Source: Ectocarpus siliculosus (lineage: Eukaryota; Sar; Phaeophyceae; Ectocarpales; Ectocarpaceae). Taken from it: a stretch of 64,000 nt of DNA. The DNA lies in assembly GCA_000310025.1 (NCBI GenBank), contig FN649746.1, forward strand, positions 2,900,306 through 2,964,305, in the 5' to 3' direction. Below the pieces are notes generated by a model that saw only the letters and a list, made by a program, of their open reading frames with translations, was not told the origin of the DNA and did no database searches. Shown here piece after piece: positions 24,018 to 39,000 of the stretch; position 1 is the first letter of the stretch; each line of letters starts with the position of its first letter. The position numbers were made by a program, and so were the translations under genes.

Positions 24018-27000
24018 GTGAGATTGATCGACTCTATGCAGCTGTTTGAAGATGAAGCAATAGAAGGCTAGATTCGGAAGGTGTTTCATGCACAGTGTAC
24101 GCGGTCAACCTTCCCACGGTCGAGTCCAGGCGGTGTTTGGTTATTCGCGGTGCCAAATATCTGTACTAGAGAACGACTGCAACCGTCCTCCTCTTCTGGT
24201 CGCTCACCCAGACGAAGGCCAGACTAACCAGACAGACCGTCGCTGACAATTTCCGGGATGATCGCTCGTGGTCCCGTTTGTTCAGAAAACGTGCACACCA
24301 CCATCACCACCACGGAAAACTGAAGCGCGGCCGGAAGGCCAAAACGATTTCCCACATCGAAGTCGACGACGACGCTTGTGACGTCAGAACGTCGGAAAGT
24401 GCCACAAAACCGGGGAGTGCAAACGTTACGAAGCACAGCTGGCACGGTAGGTCAGGAGGGGGGGCAGATTGGAAGACCATAGCAAAGGCCATCAAGGAAC
24501 CGGCGTATAAGGGACCGTGGGTGAGTGGAACAAGGCAACCGGACTGGATAAGAGAGGTTCAAAGGGGACTCGATTGCTACTCCGATTGATTTTTGCGGGA
24601 ACTCGACTGGGGTAGTTGGCCAACAGACGTATCTTAAATGGAAAATATCGTGTGCTCGGATGCCATTAAAGTTGGAAGCCGTGCAAGTGCGGCAGCTGCG
24701 TCTGTCGCCGTTTCGCCGTGGACTTGCTCAACCAGAACCAGAAAAAAGATGTCCCCATACAATTGTAGGACAGTTTTGGAAGTATTTCCTGCAAGGACGT
24801 TTCAAATGAAAACTCGCGAGATTGAAGGCGCTTTCATTCGTCAGTAGAAACGTGCAGGTTCCACGCCTCTTGAGGGTACGTTCGAGACCCCATACAACGA
24901 GCGGCAAACCGTACAGCATCTCGGGCACGACGCTCCGCCCAACCCGTGCTAATCATCTGGCCTTATCTTTTTGTTGTTCCGATAGGTTCCTGTGCTGCTG
25001 GACACAAACGTGTCTTGCCCGGAAGGCATAAAGGAAATCCTATCCGAAGACGACGTGTCGTGGCAGCTGAAGGCGGTAAGGCCCAACTCCTCATCCCCCG
25101 TTGAAAACAAACCGGCTTGGGCCGGCTGGAACTGGCTGTCGGTGCCCCGTCGATGCCAACGACGAGCGCAAGACCTCCACTTGTTTACGCCTCGGCAACT
25201 GTACTCCAGACGTGGAAGCAACAGCTCCTTGGGGGTCTTGATGGCAATAGATTCGGAACTATCGTAGATACTCTGTGTGCTTGGACAACAGCAGTGTGGG
25301 TGATGACTAAATTCTCTACGCAGAAGGTTCCACCCCTTTAGAAGAAGAGTCGGGGATGTTGGGGGACATTCTGCTCAGATCACACCAGATGTACGCCATC
25401 ACATGGTGACTGTACAAATTGCGGATGACAACAAATCGGCACACGTGCTGTCGAGCACACGCGTGAACTGCGTACGGTTGTCAAGCATTGCCGGGAAATC
25501 ACGGAGCCTCTCGACGGCTTCAAAGACGAGAGATGGAGTTCAAGGCTTATGCTTCTTTAGGACGGAGCGGATCACCTGACAACACCTACATGTAGAGGCC
25601 GAACCTCCTGTACTACTAATCTAGGAAATCACTGTTTTCGGTGCCATACTTCAGTATTGCTGGTATTGTCCACTACTTGACCTCCATGTTTTCCTTGCTA
25701 TGCATATGTGGTGCCAATCCATAATCTAACTCAGGGAGATCGCATTCGAATCGGTTGTTGTACGGGCCACGAGTGGGAAGTGAGAGGCGTGATCGTCGTC
25801 CCGAATGGAAAGGGCAAGTGCAGGGTCGCTCTGTCGGAGGTGTACAACCATGCCAAGGTGATGCTACTCTTGCTACTCTTGCTGGTGTTGGTGATACGGA
25901 GCTTACCACTGCTGTCACCGTGGATGTCGTCATCCCTGTTGCGTTCGGCGTTCTTCTCTTAATCATGGAAACAGCCCTCGGGCTGTGACAACACTCAGGC
26001 TTGCCGACAACCTTACGGGTGGGCCGACCCCACGGTGAAATTTCTCGCGGAAAGGTTTGTCGGCGCGGTCGTGAGCATTTTGACTCTCCCCTTTATATTG
26101 CTAGAATACATCCCTTATACGGAATTGTGCGTGAGCTGCGAACGGGTGGTTGGATCCAGGGCTAGGCGCATTCCGACAGGGAGGACACGAGATTCTCTCG
26201 GGCTGACGGAGCAATATCTGTTTCACCTCCTATCTCCTTGCCGCTTCTTCTATCATAAAAAAGCCTTCGCGCTGGTTTGCGATTGCCTTCCACTTCCGCC
26301 TCCCGCCGGTCTCGCTTCAATTGCGGCGCTTCATCGTAACAGTCTATGCGGCCGCAACACGTCTCCCCCGCCCAAGACCTCCCCACGCTTCAGCATCACC
26401 ACCACCATGTGGGCGGGCATGGACCGGGTTCCTCGCACGTTGCAGGGGCAAGAGGGCATGGGGAGGGTGGCGGACGTGGGGGAGGACGTGGGCCAGGTGG
26501 GGCACGACTCACGAAAGGAGGGTTACAAGGGGGAAGCTTGAGGCACGACAGGTAAACAATCGACCTCTTTGCTTTGCTCAAGACCAACGTGTGTTTGGAC
26601 CGGGTGCGTGATAGCTGCAGTCTTGTTTGGATGCGCTTTCTGAGGGATACTTGGGAACCTCGTGACGGTTGTAGGTCCTGGTGGTACGGTTGATGTGTTA
26701 TGTTTTCCGGCCAGCTCCGTTCGCGGTGTCGTACCGTAGGCGCAGCTAAGAACACAACCCTTTGAGGACGATCTAGGTTAACCTCAAGAGTGTTCCTCCG
26801 CCCCATGAATCAATCCTCCAGGGGCATCCTTCGCACGGCGTCAAGTCACAGCAACCTCAAGACTATCGCCGCCGAGGCATCTTCTTCCCCGCCTCACGTG
26901 CAGTTTCACCCGGCTGTGGCATCTTCCTCCTCGGCACCTCGTCTTCCTGGCGCCGCCGAGAGCATTGCTACGGAGGCAGGGGAGGGGAGCAGAGCCGACC

Positions 27001-30000
27001 CCGCGACGACACACGTAGGCCAGCAGCCCGCAGGCATGCCGATTCCGTCAGCCGCTAAGGAAACGAGGTCAGAAGCCACCCCCGCTGTCGACGGCGAAGA
27101 CAAAGGAAGCTCTCCCGTAGCCCCGTCGGTTACCGCTGCGCCCGGCGAAGCGCACCCCACCACAGGGGAAGAAGCGGAGAGGAGTTCTCCGGGGGGAAGA
27201 GCCGCTCTGGAAGCCACCATCAAGACCAAGACAGGGAGAGCGAAGCTCGCTGGCGGCAACAAAAAGCAGCTGGACGGCGTTCGTCGGGCGGGGGCGAGAT
27301 CAACACAGGGCGCCGGGGGGCCTTCCAAGAAGGCGGGGGGGAGTGGGGGGATGGGTGCGAAGCACCACCGTGGAGGCGGAGGCGGTAGGGAGAAAGGGGC
27401 TACGGGAGGAGGGGAGTCGGCCGAAAAACACGCCGCTCGAAATCTGGAAATCTTCGAGCAGAATCTTGAGGGGTTGGCGCTACCCAAGGGCGTCGCGGGC
27501 AAAGGGGCAGGAAGCGGCAGGTGCGGTGTTACGTTGACCCGCAACCCTTCACTGTGGATTGTCATTCCGTAGTTGCCGCTGCAGGGGAGGGGACTTTGGG
27601 TTGTCACTCTGTAGTTGTCGCTGCAGGGGACGGGAGAACCCGGGTAGGCCCGCGTTGTGGTTGGGACGGACGTTGAAGAGGTGCAACAAATATACACGTT
27701 TGCCCTTTCATGACCGGTGATTGGAGGCTGTTTGGCATACGTTCGTTCCATACCCCGAGTGGACATGAGACCAACCGGCTTCTATTTCTGCCCCGTTAGC
27801 GCATGGGTTTGTTGACATCATCACGTGGGTTCCCCTGGCGTTTCGTCGGCGTGGTGTTGGTTTCATCCATGCCACGGGCAACCGATTGCTGTCGAAATTG
27901 TCTCTAATACATTTCCTGCGGGAACGCTGCCATGCTATTGTACCGCCTCTCGATTCCCCAACCTTGTCTCAGGAGGCGTTCTCTTCTCGGTGGCTACAAG
28001 GCCCACTCGGAAGCGGTTCAAGAGTCCCGTCGACGGCACCCCAAGACTCCCCCGCCCGCGCGTGGCAAACCCCACGACCCTTCCACCAACAGCACGGTAG
28101 CGGAACCTGAAGATCAGGACCACGACGACGACCACCTGCCCAAAAACCGTAGCAGGACCCCAGACAACCGGTCGCGTCGCATGTCCTACGCACCGCGAGA
28201 GTCTGAGAGAATGCCGGGGGCGGAGCGAAGGGGCGGGTTGAAGGAGGGGCACGGTGGGGGGGGGATCGGGGGGGGCAGCGGCGTTGGTGGTCTCGCCAAG
28301 TGCCAGAGGGTTTGGAAGATGGTGCCGCAGGCTAGGGACAAACGCCCAACCTGGTTACGGCAGTACGAGGTATGCAGGCTGGTGTGCGGTGGCTCTTCGA
28401 CCCGATACTAACAGACATCCAGTTTACCCTTTAACGCCAAACGTGATGCATCCCCCCGCGTCTGAAATTTTCGACGATTTTTCCTGGAGTGGGCCGGGAG
28501 GGGAGATTTCGTGACCACCAAGCGTTGTCGGCCAGCAGCCCCCCGAGTCGGACCGGAAAGTTCTCTGTGGCACGAGGACTTGCCGGCAAAACACGATAAC
28601 GAGCCGTTGCAACTCCTCCTATCGAGTTCCCTCCACCCCCAACCCCGCCAACGCGATCGTGGTCGTTCTGCGCTCTCCAGGATGGTTCTATCCCGTACGG
28701 GAGTCACTACCAAAACTACGCCGGACGCCGCCAGAAAGAGGTTCACTTTCGGGTTCGTCTTTCCTGGGCAAAGGTGGAACTCATCGTGACAGATAGGCCT
28801 AATGCCCGACGCTTCGCCGACTTCCGACCGAAGCAGAGGTAAGGAGCGTGACATTGTTGTCGCCGTGAAAGGGGAACTACCGCAAGTATTTCTACCATTG
28901 CCTTGAGAGGATGGGCGCGGAGAACTTCTTCTTCTCTCCGACTGAAGCACATGGGCCAGACTGTGTGGATAAAGTTTCGTCTTCTTCTCGTTGTTTAAAA
29001 GCACAGCACCGGTTGGTTGGCATACGATGCGCAGCTGCTTCCCCCCCTCGTAACTGATCCGCGCTCATTTTTTTTTTTTTCGTTCGCGAAGTATCCGATC
29101 AATCGCTGCTCCCGTGGCTTGCTTACGGACGGCAGGTATACCTTCTTCCGCAAGCTGAAGTTAGACGACCTCTTGGCGATTGCTTACCGAGAGACGGTTG
29201 CGAGCGGTGGCGTCCCTGGCACCGAAAAGTCTCCGGCGGAGCTTGATCTCAAGAGCTGGCACAAGTTCGTGGTAGGTGATAGACAAGTGAAAAACTTGTA
29301 TGTGGTATGTTCGAGAATGCTCGGCGAGTACTTCTACAAGAACAGGACTTGGCGAAGTAAATAAGTAGCGTGTTTGCTTCAACGAATAAATGGTTTGCTC
29401 GTTCTCCACGCGCGGATAAGGTGCAGTTATTGGGTTAGCAGTTGCTCTTACCTTTCCCCCTTCCAGAAACTTGCGATCGTCTCCCTCCTGACCACGCAAC
29501 GATTGTATCACCCCCGTATGTTGTAGAGCTTGACTTGGAGACACCGCCCGCCGGTCTTTGATGCCCACACAAGGCATGCGTTGCATGTCTGAACCCCATC
29601 GCACTCCGGAAAACGAAGCTGAACATGTTATTTTTGCTACTGTGCCATGTGATATGAGAGAACGATCGTCCACGTATGGTACCTTTCTTGTCATCAAACT
29701 CCCACCATCACAGACACGTGATACCTTTTCCTGGCCCAGGTGTCAAGTTTGTTCCCCCGCCGCCCCGCCGTTCTGGGCCCATTTCCCGCTAGGTCTCGTT
29801 AGGGTTCATCGCGGACGTTTCGCAGCCGGCTAGGCACCACGATATCGAGCAGATTTTCCGCCAGAGGACGAGGCAGTACAAGGCGGAGCTCAGGAAGCTT
29901 GAGGCCCAAGCCGCGAAGGAGCGGGAGAGACAGTTAGCCGAGGAAAGGGCGCACGCGAGAAGGCTCGCGGCCATGGGAGAGGCAGCGGCCGGGACCGATG

Positions 30001-33000
30001 ACCACGTATGGCATGCCACACGGTTTGGCGTCTCGTAGATCAGAGCTCTCGCACGGACGTTTTGGGTCGGTATAGCCCCTACGATGTAGTTCTATTGTGT
30101 TCACGTTCTAGCTGTATCCCCCACAACGAGCGCCGGTAGTTTGTACACCCGAGGCTGGCTCAGTTTTATTGGTATAGATGGCGGTGTCGTGTGGATTCCG
30201 CCCTAGCGGAATGGCCTGATTACCCAAACACCGAACACGGTGATGGCACGCATTCCATCTCACGAGACACTGAAGACGTGCGACAAGCACGTGTCAGTAC
30301 TGTTTGTCTGGGATATCAAAACAGTGTCGTGCTCTCAGACTCAGCGGTCTGAAGGGCGTGTCCCAACCCCCCCAAAATGTGAATTTGCTCGGGAGTCGCC
30401 CTTACTTCCTCCTCTCTGTCGTGCTTACGTACGTACTACCCGCCCGCAGAAGGCCCAACAACCAAACAGGCCCAAGTCCGCAGCAGGCGCGCGAACCGGC
30501 ACGCCTTCCAGCGCATCTGCTTCTGCCGTCCGCAAGGCGCCGGAGGTGTCTCGGTCCAGCACCGGAGCGCGAACGGCCAGCAGGGGGCGTGACGCAGACG
30601 GGAAGAGTATAGGTGGTGCGACGCAGGGGCGGATTGGGGCGGCGAGTCGTGGTGGCGTTGGGGGCCGAAAAACAACAGGTAGCAATGCCGCTTTAGGTTA
30701 TTATGGTGGCCTGGGGTATCGTGCGCATATGGTCGTGAGGGCTTTCAAGCCAAGCCGTAGTAATCGGACAACACGTGCAGTAGGTAGGCCCTCGCTTGCC
30801 TTTCGATCGAGCGTGCCTAGAACGTGGAATGCATGAGCAAGGATGGACGCATGTCGCAGAGATTACTCCTATCAATATTCTATTCTTCCCGTTTTAGAAT
30901 CCTTCGTCACCCAGACATGGGCACGGAGTGGATGCTCGACCCGCTCCTTTGTGCACACAAATAAACTTCATGTCCGCACGTAGTGTCGAGCATGGCTCTC
31001 GGGTAGGGCCTACAGCTAGCTCCCTCGCACAACGGCTGGGCATCGCACCTTCACACACACACCCCTGGTAGGCGTGCTCACAGCAACCCCTCCACCCACC
31101 CGAAACAACATTCCGGTTCGCTAGGCAGTAGAGGCAACAGCAGGGAGGCCTCCGCTAGCGGTAAAACGGGTGCAGGGACATCTCAGCGGGGAAACTCGCC
31201 GGGGACGCCTTCCGGTCGGGCACGGGGCCATCACCAGGCGGCGGAGGGCGGCGGGGCTGGAGTAGGCATGCCCAACGCTGCTGCTGCCGCCATAGGGGTT
31301 GGAGCAGCGGCAGCCGATGCTCCGGTGGATTCGGTTCGCAACCACCAGCAGGTTGTAATGAAGCACGTGCTGGACCAGGACCTAAGGATGGATTTGGCGG
31401 GTAAGGACGGATTCTGAAGGGGCGGTTCGCCCGCACGCGGCTGCATCAGAGAGGATCATAATTTGAAACCCGCCCTCCTATTGTGAGGAAGGGATGGGTC
31501 GTTCACACGGAAGTCTGTCTCATCATACGTCTGCTTACCCAAAAAAAACAGGATTCAAGGACGCCCTGTCGGCTCTGGTGATTCTACGCAATCCGGAGTT
31601 AGAACAAAGGAAGAGTCAGGTTGAGGGGCTTCGAGATCTCGTCTTCAACCACGTGCTAATCAGACCGGAGCTTGAAGGGGTCAGAGAGATGGCGTGGCTG
31701 CAGGCGAAGGTGCGTAACGCTGTCAGCAGGTGCAACACTTGTCACCGCCGATCGCTCCGTGTATAATGTGGGCCAGAATCAGCCCTCGATTCGGCGGCTT
31801 GCTATTCTTGGTAGCGCATGCGTTGTATACCGCCCCGACCAGCGCCAAGAAGTCTTCAACGCGACAAATAAAGGGTATTTCACGTGGTCTGATGATGTCC
31901 ATGCAGCAACGGAGGCACGGGCAGCCATTCGTTGACTCCATCGTACGTCGGGTGTACAACTCACGCCCAAGGCACCCTCGCAGAGCAAACGCCAAACACA
32001 GCCCTCGACGTGAACCGTTCTATTTCCAGGATGCCGCTATCAAAGCTGAGGCCCCTCTCCAATGCGCGGCCGTGCGGATCCAGGCGATATGGAGAGGAAG
32101 ATGGTGGTTATGGACCTACCGACGCCAACGGGCGGCGGCCCTACTCTTACACGTTCGTAAAGGGCATTGTGGAAAGACCCAAACGTCTGATGAGCAAAAC
32201 CTGCTTTGGCTTCTTGCTCGAGAAATATCATGTTGATAGCAATACGTCCGAATGAAACACCTGGTGAAATAACAGTGAGAGGAAGTGAACAACAGCAGCT
32301 GCGTACAAACCTCTCCAGCGAATATCTCAACGAGGCGTTTCAAGCCCGACTTGCCCCGTAAGAGGCAGGCGAAAGTTCCACCCCAACTTGTGACGAGTGG
32401 TGCGTACGGTCACCTCATCCAGGAAGGACCCTGCTGTGCTTACACTTGATTCCCCTCACGCTCTCGCATGTGTGGCAAGGCTTGCTCTGTTCTTCATGTT
32501 TCTTTGCACGCGTTCAATTCACCTTTCTTTCCAACACAACAGACGTGGATACGCATGGCCGTGAAGCGTAAGCAATACTTGGCAGAGCTGCGCCGCCTCG
32601 AGGCTCTTCGCATTGCAGCGCTGCGGAAGGCCGCGTCGACCACCATCCAGACGTGGTTCCGCCGTCTCTCGTGGCTGTGGAAGTGAGCCCTGACCCTTCG
32701 CGTAGATTGGTATCGTCTTGCTAAGAATGTGACGTAGAAGAAGTTAAGTTCCCGGTACGTTGGACGTGGGGTGACCCCAGTAACACACGGGGGAGCATCA
32801 AGGTTGTCTTGCGCTAGGGCATAGTTGCTTCTCCCGTGAGGCTTTCCTTGTCAACTTTGGGTCTTGATTTACGGGATCGTGCCGTACCAAGTCACTTCGT
32901 GATGTCATTGCGGAAATGTGTCGAATCAGCTCGGTTCGTGGTGTCACGCCATCTCAGATTTGGAAACGTAAATTAGGGCTTCTGGGCTTCCCCTTACATG

Positions 33001-36000
33001 TGTTGGCTGCATTGTGTGCGCTGCTCTAGGTGGCACAATCAGTTCCTCAACCTATACACACTCTCGCGTCGGCAATTGGATTTGTGCTCTCAAAAGTTTT
33101 CGCCTGACGGATACCTACGGTGAAGTACATAATTTTCTGGGGCGGTTGAAGGCTAGTCAGTTTCCACTCAAAGTGGATTCCGGACAGCGTTGGCGTATCA
33201 TGTTACGTTACAAAGGTACAAAGACGCACTTTGCAATTCGGCAGAGGTCACGGGTCACTCGTTCAGAGCATGATACCTCCAACAAACATACGTTTCGGAG
33301 GACCGCGCGGCCATCAACGTGTCTCACCTGCCATTGAGACTTTGACATACAAAACATCGAAAGTTGCGATTCGTAGTGGCGATTTAAAACACGATCGAGC
33401 AATCAGTATCAAGGCGTGTATTTTCGGGCATTTTACGGTCGCATTTTTCTCTTTCACCACGGTATTATTCCGCCTACACTTGCGGCTTAGGTTTGCGGCC
33501 GTCTGTGAAAAGCGGCGGCTGGAGACGCTAAGGAGATTAAGGGAATGGCGTGCGGTAAAGAGAAGAAAACGGCGGCGACGAGAGGAGGTAAGCTGCATAC
33601 AGATCAGTGCTGAATGAGCACGATCGTCGTAGTTGATTTGGTAGAAAGGCGGCCAAAACAGGTTCTGCAAACGTAGGTGACATAGGCAAGCGGCATTTGT
33701 GTATTAGGCAGAGCTACGGCAACCATTATCACTCAGGTGTGTAAGGGGATACAATCATGCTTCGGCGAAAAGAAAACCGTCAACCACACGGAAGCTTAAG
33801 TACAGGGCAGCCGCGAGTCGCATACCCAGCATCAATCGCCTTCCTTCTTCCTCTCCGTACAGGCGGTTGTGTTCCGACAATCCCGTGACCTGAACGGATG
33901 CATGGTGTTGGTCTCCATGAGCAAAAAAGGTCAACGGGGCCTTGATGTGCATGTCCGAGCCTATGTTCCAGTCACACAGGAGACTTTTAGGTACGGGGTA
34001 TACTTGTGTGCTCGTACATATTCAGTGCGTCAGGAAGTCGGTAGAGCCGGAGCCGGTTATGTATCAGCAATCTGCGAATACAGGGCTACATCTTGGTGTC
34101 CACGGTTTCTAGACTGTATCCGAACATCACACTTCTAATGGAGGGAAAGCGATATGTACCGGACACATCCATCGCCAAAGTTTGGTCAAGACGAGGAGGG
34201 GCGTGTTGGGCAGTGATGGTCCTTTGTCGCCATAGGTCCGCGATCTGGCAATCTTGCGTATGAGACACATGTTGGCGTAGGGATTTGATACAGCCATGTA
34301 CACGCAACGCTACCAGCGACTATCGATGATATCAAACGGCAGGTTCGTCATCACGGAGAAGGCTCTTCACGCCCAGCTGTGCCGGACTCTCAAGACGGAG
34401 TCGCTCAGTGGCGCTGAGGTAATATAAGCAACAACAGAGTTTGCCGCGCATTCCCTGACGCGTACGTTGTGCTCCATCATATCTTCGACGTGATCCCGCG
34501 TTTCTTCCGAGATATATGGCAGCGTTGTGTGCTATGAAGAAAACATCAGGTACGGGACTTAAAGGGCGTCGGCTCATTCGTACCGGCCGCCGTGACTGTG
34601 AGCATCGCGCTGTTTGCCGACATCAACAAACCATGTAGAACGTCCTGGATACGAAATCAGAAGCGTTTCTTTTCAACCGTGGAATCACCCGGTTGTGATA
34701 GTCAAATGCCAAGCCCAGCAGCCCTTAGACGCCGGCTTCAAAAGGGAGGGTAAATAGCGCCGAGGATTTCGTGGTACCGAGGATAGACTTAATGTGAGCA
34801 TATGGAAACTACCTATAATAGCCGGGCGGGATGTACGAGACCAGCAACACTCATTCCCTGACCTTCATCGTGTTCTCCCCCCGACTTCAACCAACAGATT
34901 CTGGAGAACCTCGACAAGGTGGCGGCTAGATTGTCTTGTCGAAAGCAGCGGGATGGACGGCGGTGGGTGGTGTCTAGGGCGAAGAGGGTGGCCGCAGAAT
35001 CCGGAAGTCTGGTGTACCGTGTGGCCAGTCGGCTGGACGGGGTCTTCTACTTCTTAAAGGTCCGATACTTCGGTTTCCGCGGTGTCACGGAACAATTTTG
35101 ACTGAAATTCCCCAAAGCAAACTTCAGACACCCACCACATCAGTTATTGTATTGTCTTCTTTTTACCCGGGGGGGTGGGAGGTCGAGACATGGGTCACGA
35201 CAAGTCAATGGACAAAATTATTTACGAAAGGAGTTGTTCGCACCGCCTTTCCTGAGGCCCTGGCAAACAAACGGCGCACGCTCGCCAATTTTGAACAAGA
35301 GCCGTCCGTGTCAACCTCTAGGGCGCTCTCTTGCGATCGCGAAACAGGTGTATCGGTCAGCAACGGACGTGGCCGTGACCGCTTACGAGCCCAAGAGGTG
35401 CGAAACGCTTCGGGTCGTCTTGCCCATTCGTGGGGCCCGAGGGATCTCCGTCTGGATTGAGTGGGAAGTTGAAACGGCGACGTTGAGGAGGAGGCGGGAG
35501 CTATCGCGGAGGCTTGGGGAGGTGCAGAAGGCAAGCGTCAACACACGGATCTAGCTTATTCTTCGAAGCGCAAGTTTTCTGGAGTTTTAGACTCTTTCGC
35601 GTTTTTTCCAGTTATGTTTGTGGTTCCAAGGGACGTGGAGGAAGACACTGATGCTGTCGTTCTGAGAAATCCTCCAAACGCAATCCCCCCACGACACGAC
35701 CCGGCTGCCGCTCCCGACCCGAAAATCGACCAGATCCTAAAGTTGCACGAGATGAACGTGGAGATCGAGAGGCCCAAGCTTCTCGCCGCCCGTAGATTGG
35801 GCAGCGCCGTGCAGGAACGCGAAGCGCCCTTGCCGGCGGCAGACACAACAAGCAAGGCGAAAAGACTCCCAGGCGGTGGTTCTGTTGCTGCCCTCCTGAG
35901 GTCGACAACGGCTTCCGGGACAACAAGCCTCCTCAAGGCACCACCGCCCGGAGAAGAGGGCGAGGACGAGCCACCACAGGGTGAGTTATCCGGTAAAGCC

Positions 36001-39000
36001 TGGTACACGGTTCACCTCGATGGCTCAACGACTTCATAAACCCGACACATATTGTAGCTTGTCCTTGTGTTTGGAGGGCCTGATGAAAAAACAGAAGAAA
36101 TGGCCGATAGTATCCAAGTTTTTCACAACGTGGCACCACGTTCTTGTGGCAATCCTCCAGGCCCTAGCCCAGCGGTATCGGGGCCGCCGCCACCAGCGGC
36201 AGGGACAGCAGAGGCACCGCCAACGGACGCCGAGCTGACCGGCATGGGAGCGTTGCCGTTCGTGTGGTACGATGGAGCCGTCCCCGACCTTGAGCTGTTC
36301 GGGGATGGCACGCCGCTTGAGACGGATGAGGTGGCCTCCGCTCCGGATGTGAGCAGCTTCTTGGCCCTCCGCCTCCTGTGTCGTTTGGTGGCTGGCTATC
36401 ACGAAGCATTGCCTGCGTATGTTTTTCTTGCCTGTGCTGAGCACCCCTCCCTCGATCAGTGTAGACTTCTTTCTCTGGAATCAAGAAAGCCATCGCTAGT
36501 AGTGCCTGGTTCTACTTCCTTTTTCACTGTGCAGATGTAGTCCTCACTTCAAACCTTAGTGGTCAAGAACTTGACGGTTCGATTTTCACTGATCAAACAA
36601 TTTGAACGCCACCCCGAGTGTTTCCTCCTGTCGCACCCACATCACAATAAAAAGGAGCGAAGGTAACAGCGATTTTTAAGTGAGCGCCGCTCCAGTATCT
36701 TGCCTTGTCTCCGCACAAGAAATGAAAAACCTCCCCCCGCCTATATATATATATACATGAAAACATTTAAACTGGTTCTTGTTCATGCTGTGCGCCCTTG
36801 TAGCCGAGCTATCTAGCACAGCCAGAACATTTTTTGCTCTGATTTTTTCGCTTCTTTCACCGATATGCCGCTCATCACCGCCAACCACTGCGCGGTTCTA
36901 CAGAACCCATGAGCGAGGTCACCGAGAAGGTCCCACCACCCGCTCACTGTTAGCGTTACCTAATGAAGTCTTCCGTTCACTCAGCGAAAGTCTCCTCGCC
37001 ACGAGATTTGTTCTCCTACCCCCCAGCACTGAGACCATCACCTTCCTGTCGTCCCCGTTTTTCTGCCGCATTATCAAAGATCGACATCACCGCCAGGGGG
37101 CGAGAGGTCACCCTTGCCCGTTGGGTCTTGCGCCGGATCAAGGTCGATAGAGTCCGTGTTGTTGAGGTCGCAATGCCCAGCGGGGGAGGCGGTGGTAGAG
37201 GTGGTTGGGATGGAAACGAAACCGAGCAGAAGCAGAAGGTGGCGCGGAGGCCGGTGGCACGATGGGAGAGGGTGAGGCATTTTTACGTTGTTCAGGTCTC
37301 TGCGAGGTGGTATAGCGATAATTTGTGCGCACACGTGGTGGGAAGTGTGATAAATGGCGATTGTGTGTGGAGTACGAAGAATAAGGAACGGTAGAAGTGT
37401 TCTCGTGTGAAATTAGCAAAAGACATACACTGCAGAGTACCTAATCAGTGTGATCCCGGGTGGGAGCTGTGCCGCTTGGCAAAAGCCGTACGACATGTAG
37501 GACAAACCTGAGCGACGGCTATTGAATGAGATGTCATCAATTACGTCAGTGAACTGACGCCCCCATCTCCATCCTGGTTGGTCCTGATCACGAGTTCGTG
37601 AATACTACGAACCAAGAACGTTCGCTGCTATCAATAAGTCAGGCCGACAAACACACGCTGCCGTAGGTGTGAGCTTTGGACACCTCTCCTTTCCCACGAC
37701 TGCGACTATCAGGCATTCACATACGACGAGATATTATTCGTTGATAAAGTCAACAATTTGCTGTTGGTCGGGTTTCTAAACAATCGCCGCAAATCACGAC
37801 GTGAGGCTCCATGCCGGATGAATGCCGTTAGTAGCAACACCAGACAGAGGTGATTTGAGGTGATAGCTTGCGTTTGCTCCGTACACCACGGCAACATGTG
37901 TTGTTGTGTAAACCCAGATGCATGGAAACAACCATGAACGCTCCTGGGGGTCACGTTCATTTTTGCACACGTAGCGTTCCGAACCTGTATCAACTCGTTT
38001 CGCGACACGGCATCTAGAAAACGATCCGAAGTGGTGCGATTGACCTTGTCCATCCTCGGCATACCATCGATGACAACCTCCGTTCGTGCGTCGCGCAGGT
38101 GTTAGTGACGTTCTATGAGATAGAAACGCAGAGGCGCAACCTTGCAGCCTCGCGCGTCCAGGGACTGTCTCGAATGAGGCAAGCGAGAGATCGGGCGAGA
38201 AGCCGCATCTTGTCGCAGTTCGAGAAGCGCTTTGACGTCTACAGCGGAAAGTTCTACTATCACAGCAACAAGACCAAGATCGACACCTTCGTAAAACCAA
38301 GCCTCCTTCGCCCTGACCAGGTGCGGTTTCCAAGCACGTCTTCTGAAATCGCCAACGTAATCAAGCACGATCTTAAGGTTATCCCTCCAATCACACGTGT
38401 GCGCTTGAAAAGGAAGAAGCAATATTCGACACCAACCCGGGTGGTGGATTGCATCAGCAATGTGTTAGATCTTATCGTTGTATATATATCAACGTCCGTC
38501 TGCGCGCGTAAACTGTGGGCAGCTCCTTGTTCTCTCTGCGGCGGGAATCAAACTACGACACCTCTTTGACCTCAGACAGAAAAGAGTCTGCGTCGGAAAC
38601 ACCACTCCTTATAAAGCTTTAAATACCACTATTTTACCTACGCCAGTCGTATCTCTAGCCTCGTCACTTAGAACCAGACATCGTGAAGGCGTTTTGTGAA
38701 GTGATCATGTCGTCAATAACATTTGAATAATATCGACATTTGCTCGTTCAGGATTTGGAGGAGCCTGCCGACGAGTGGATTGAGCAGAAGGACCGCTCTG
38801 GCAAAACGTTCTACACAAATCCCGCCACTGGTGAGAGAGAAGAACTAGTTCGGATAAAGACACACATTTCAGAAAATACGAAGTTTTGCTTCCTCACCCC
38901 TTCTATTCCGTTGCTCGCAATTCTACCTATTGTGGAAGAGTAGATCAAGCATAGCGTTCTACCTAACCCCTATTCCACCATCAGATATGCTCTCCCTCGT

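Noticed and set aside
26343-26550. His/Gly-rich open segment with a GACAG/GTAAAC donor as an extra exon of the giant gene
   Set aside because: Its only acceptor (AACAG at 26342) has the wrong phase for the preceding exon, while 26054 to 26822 joins in phase without it.
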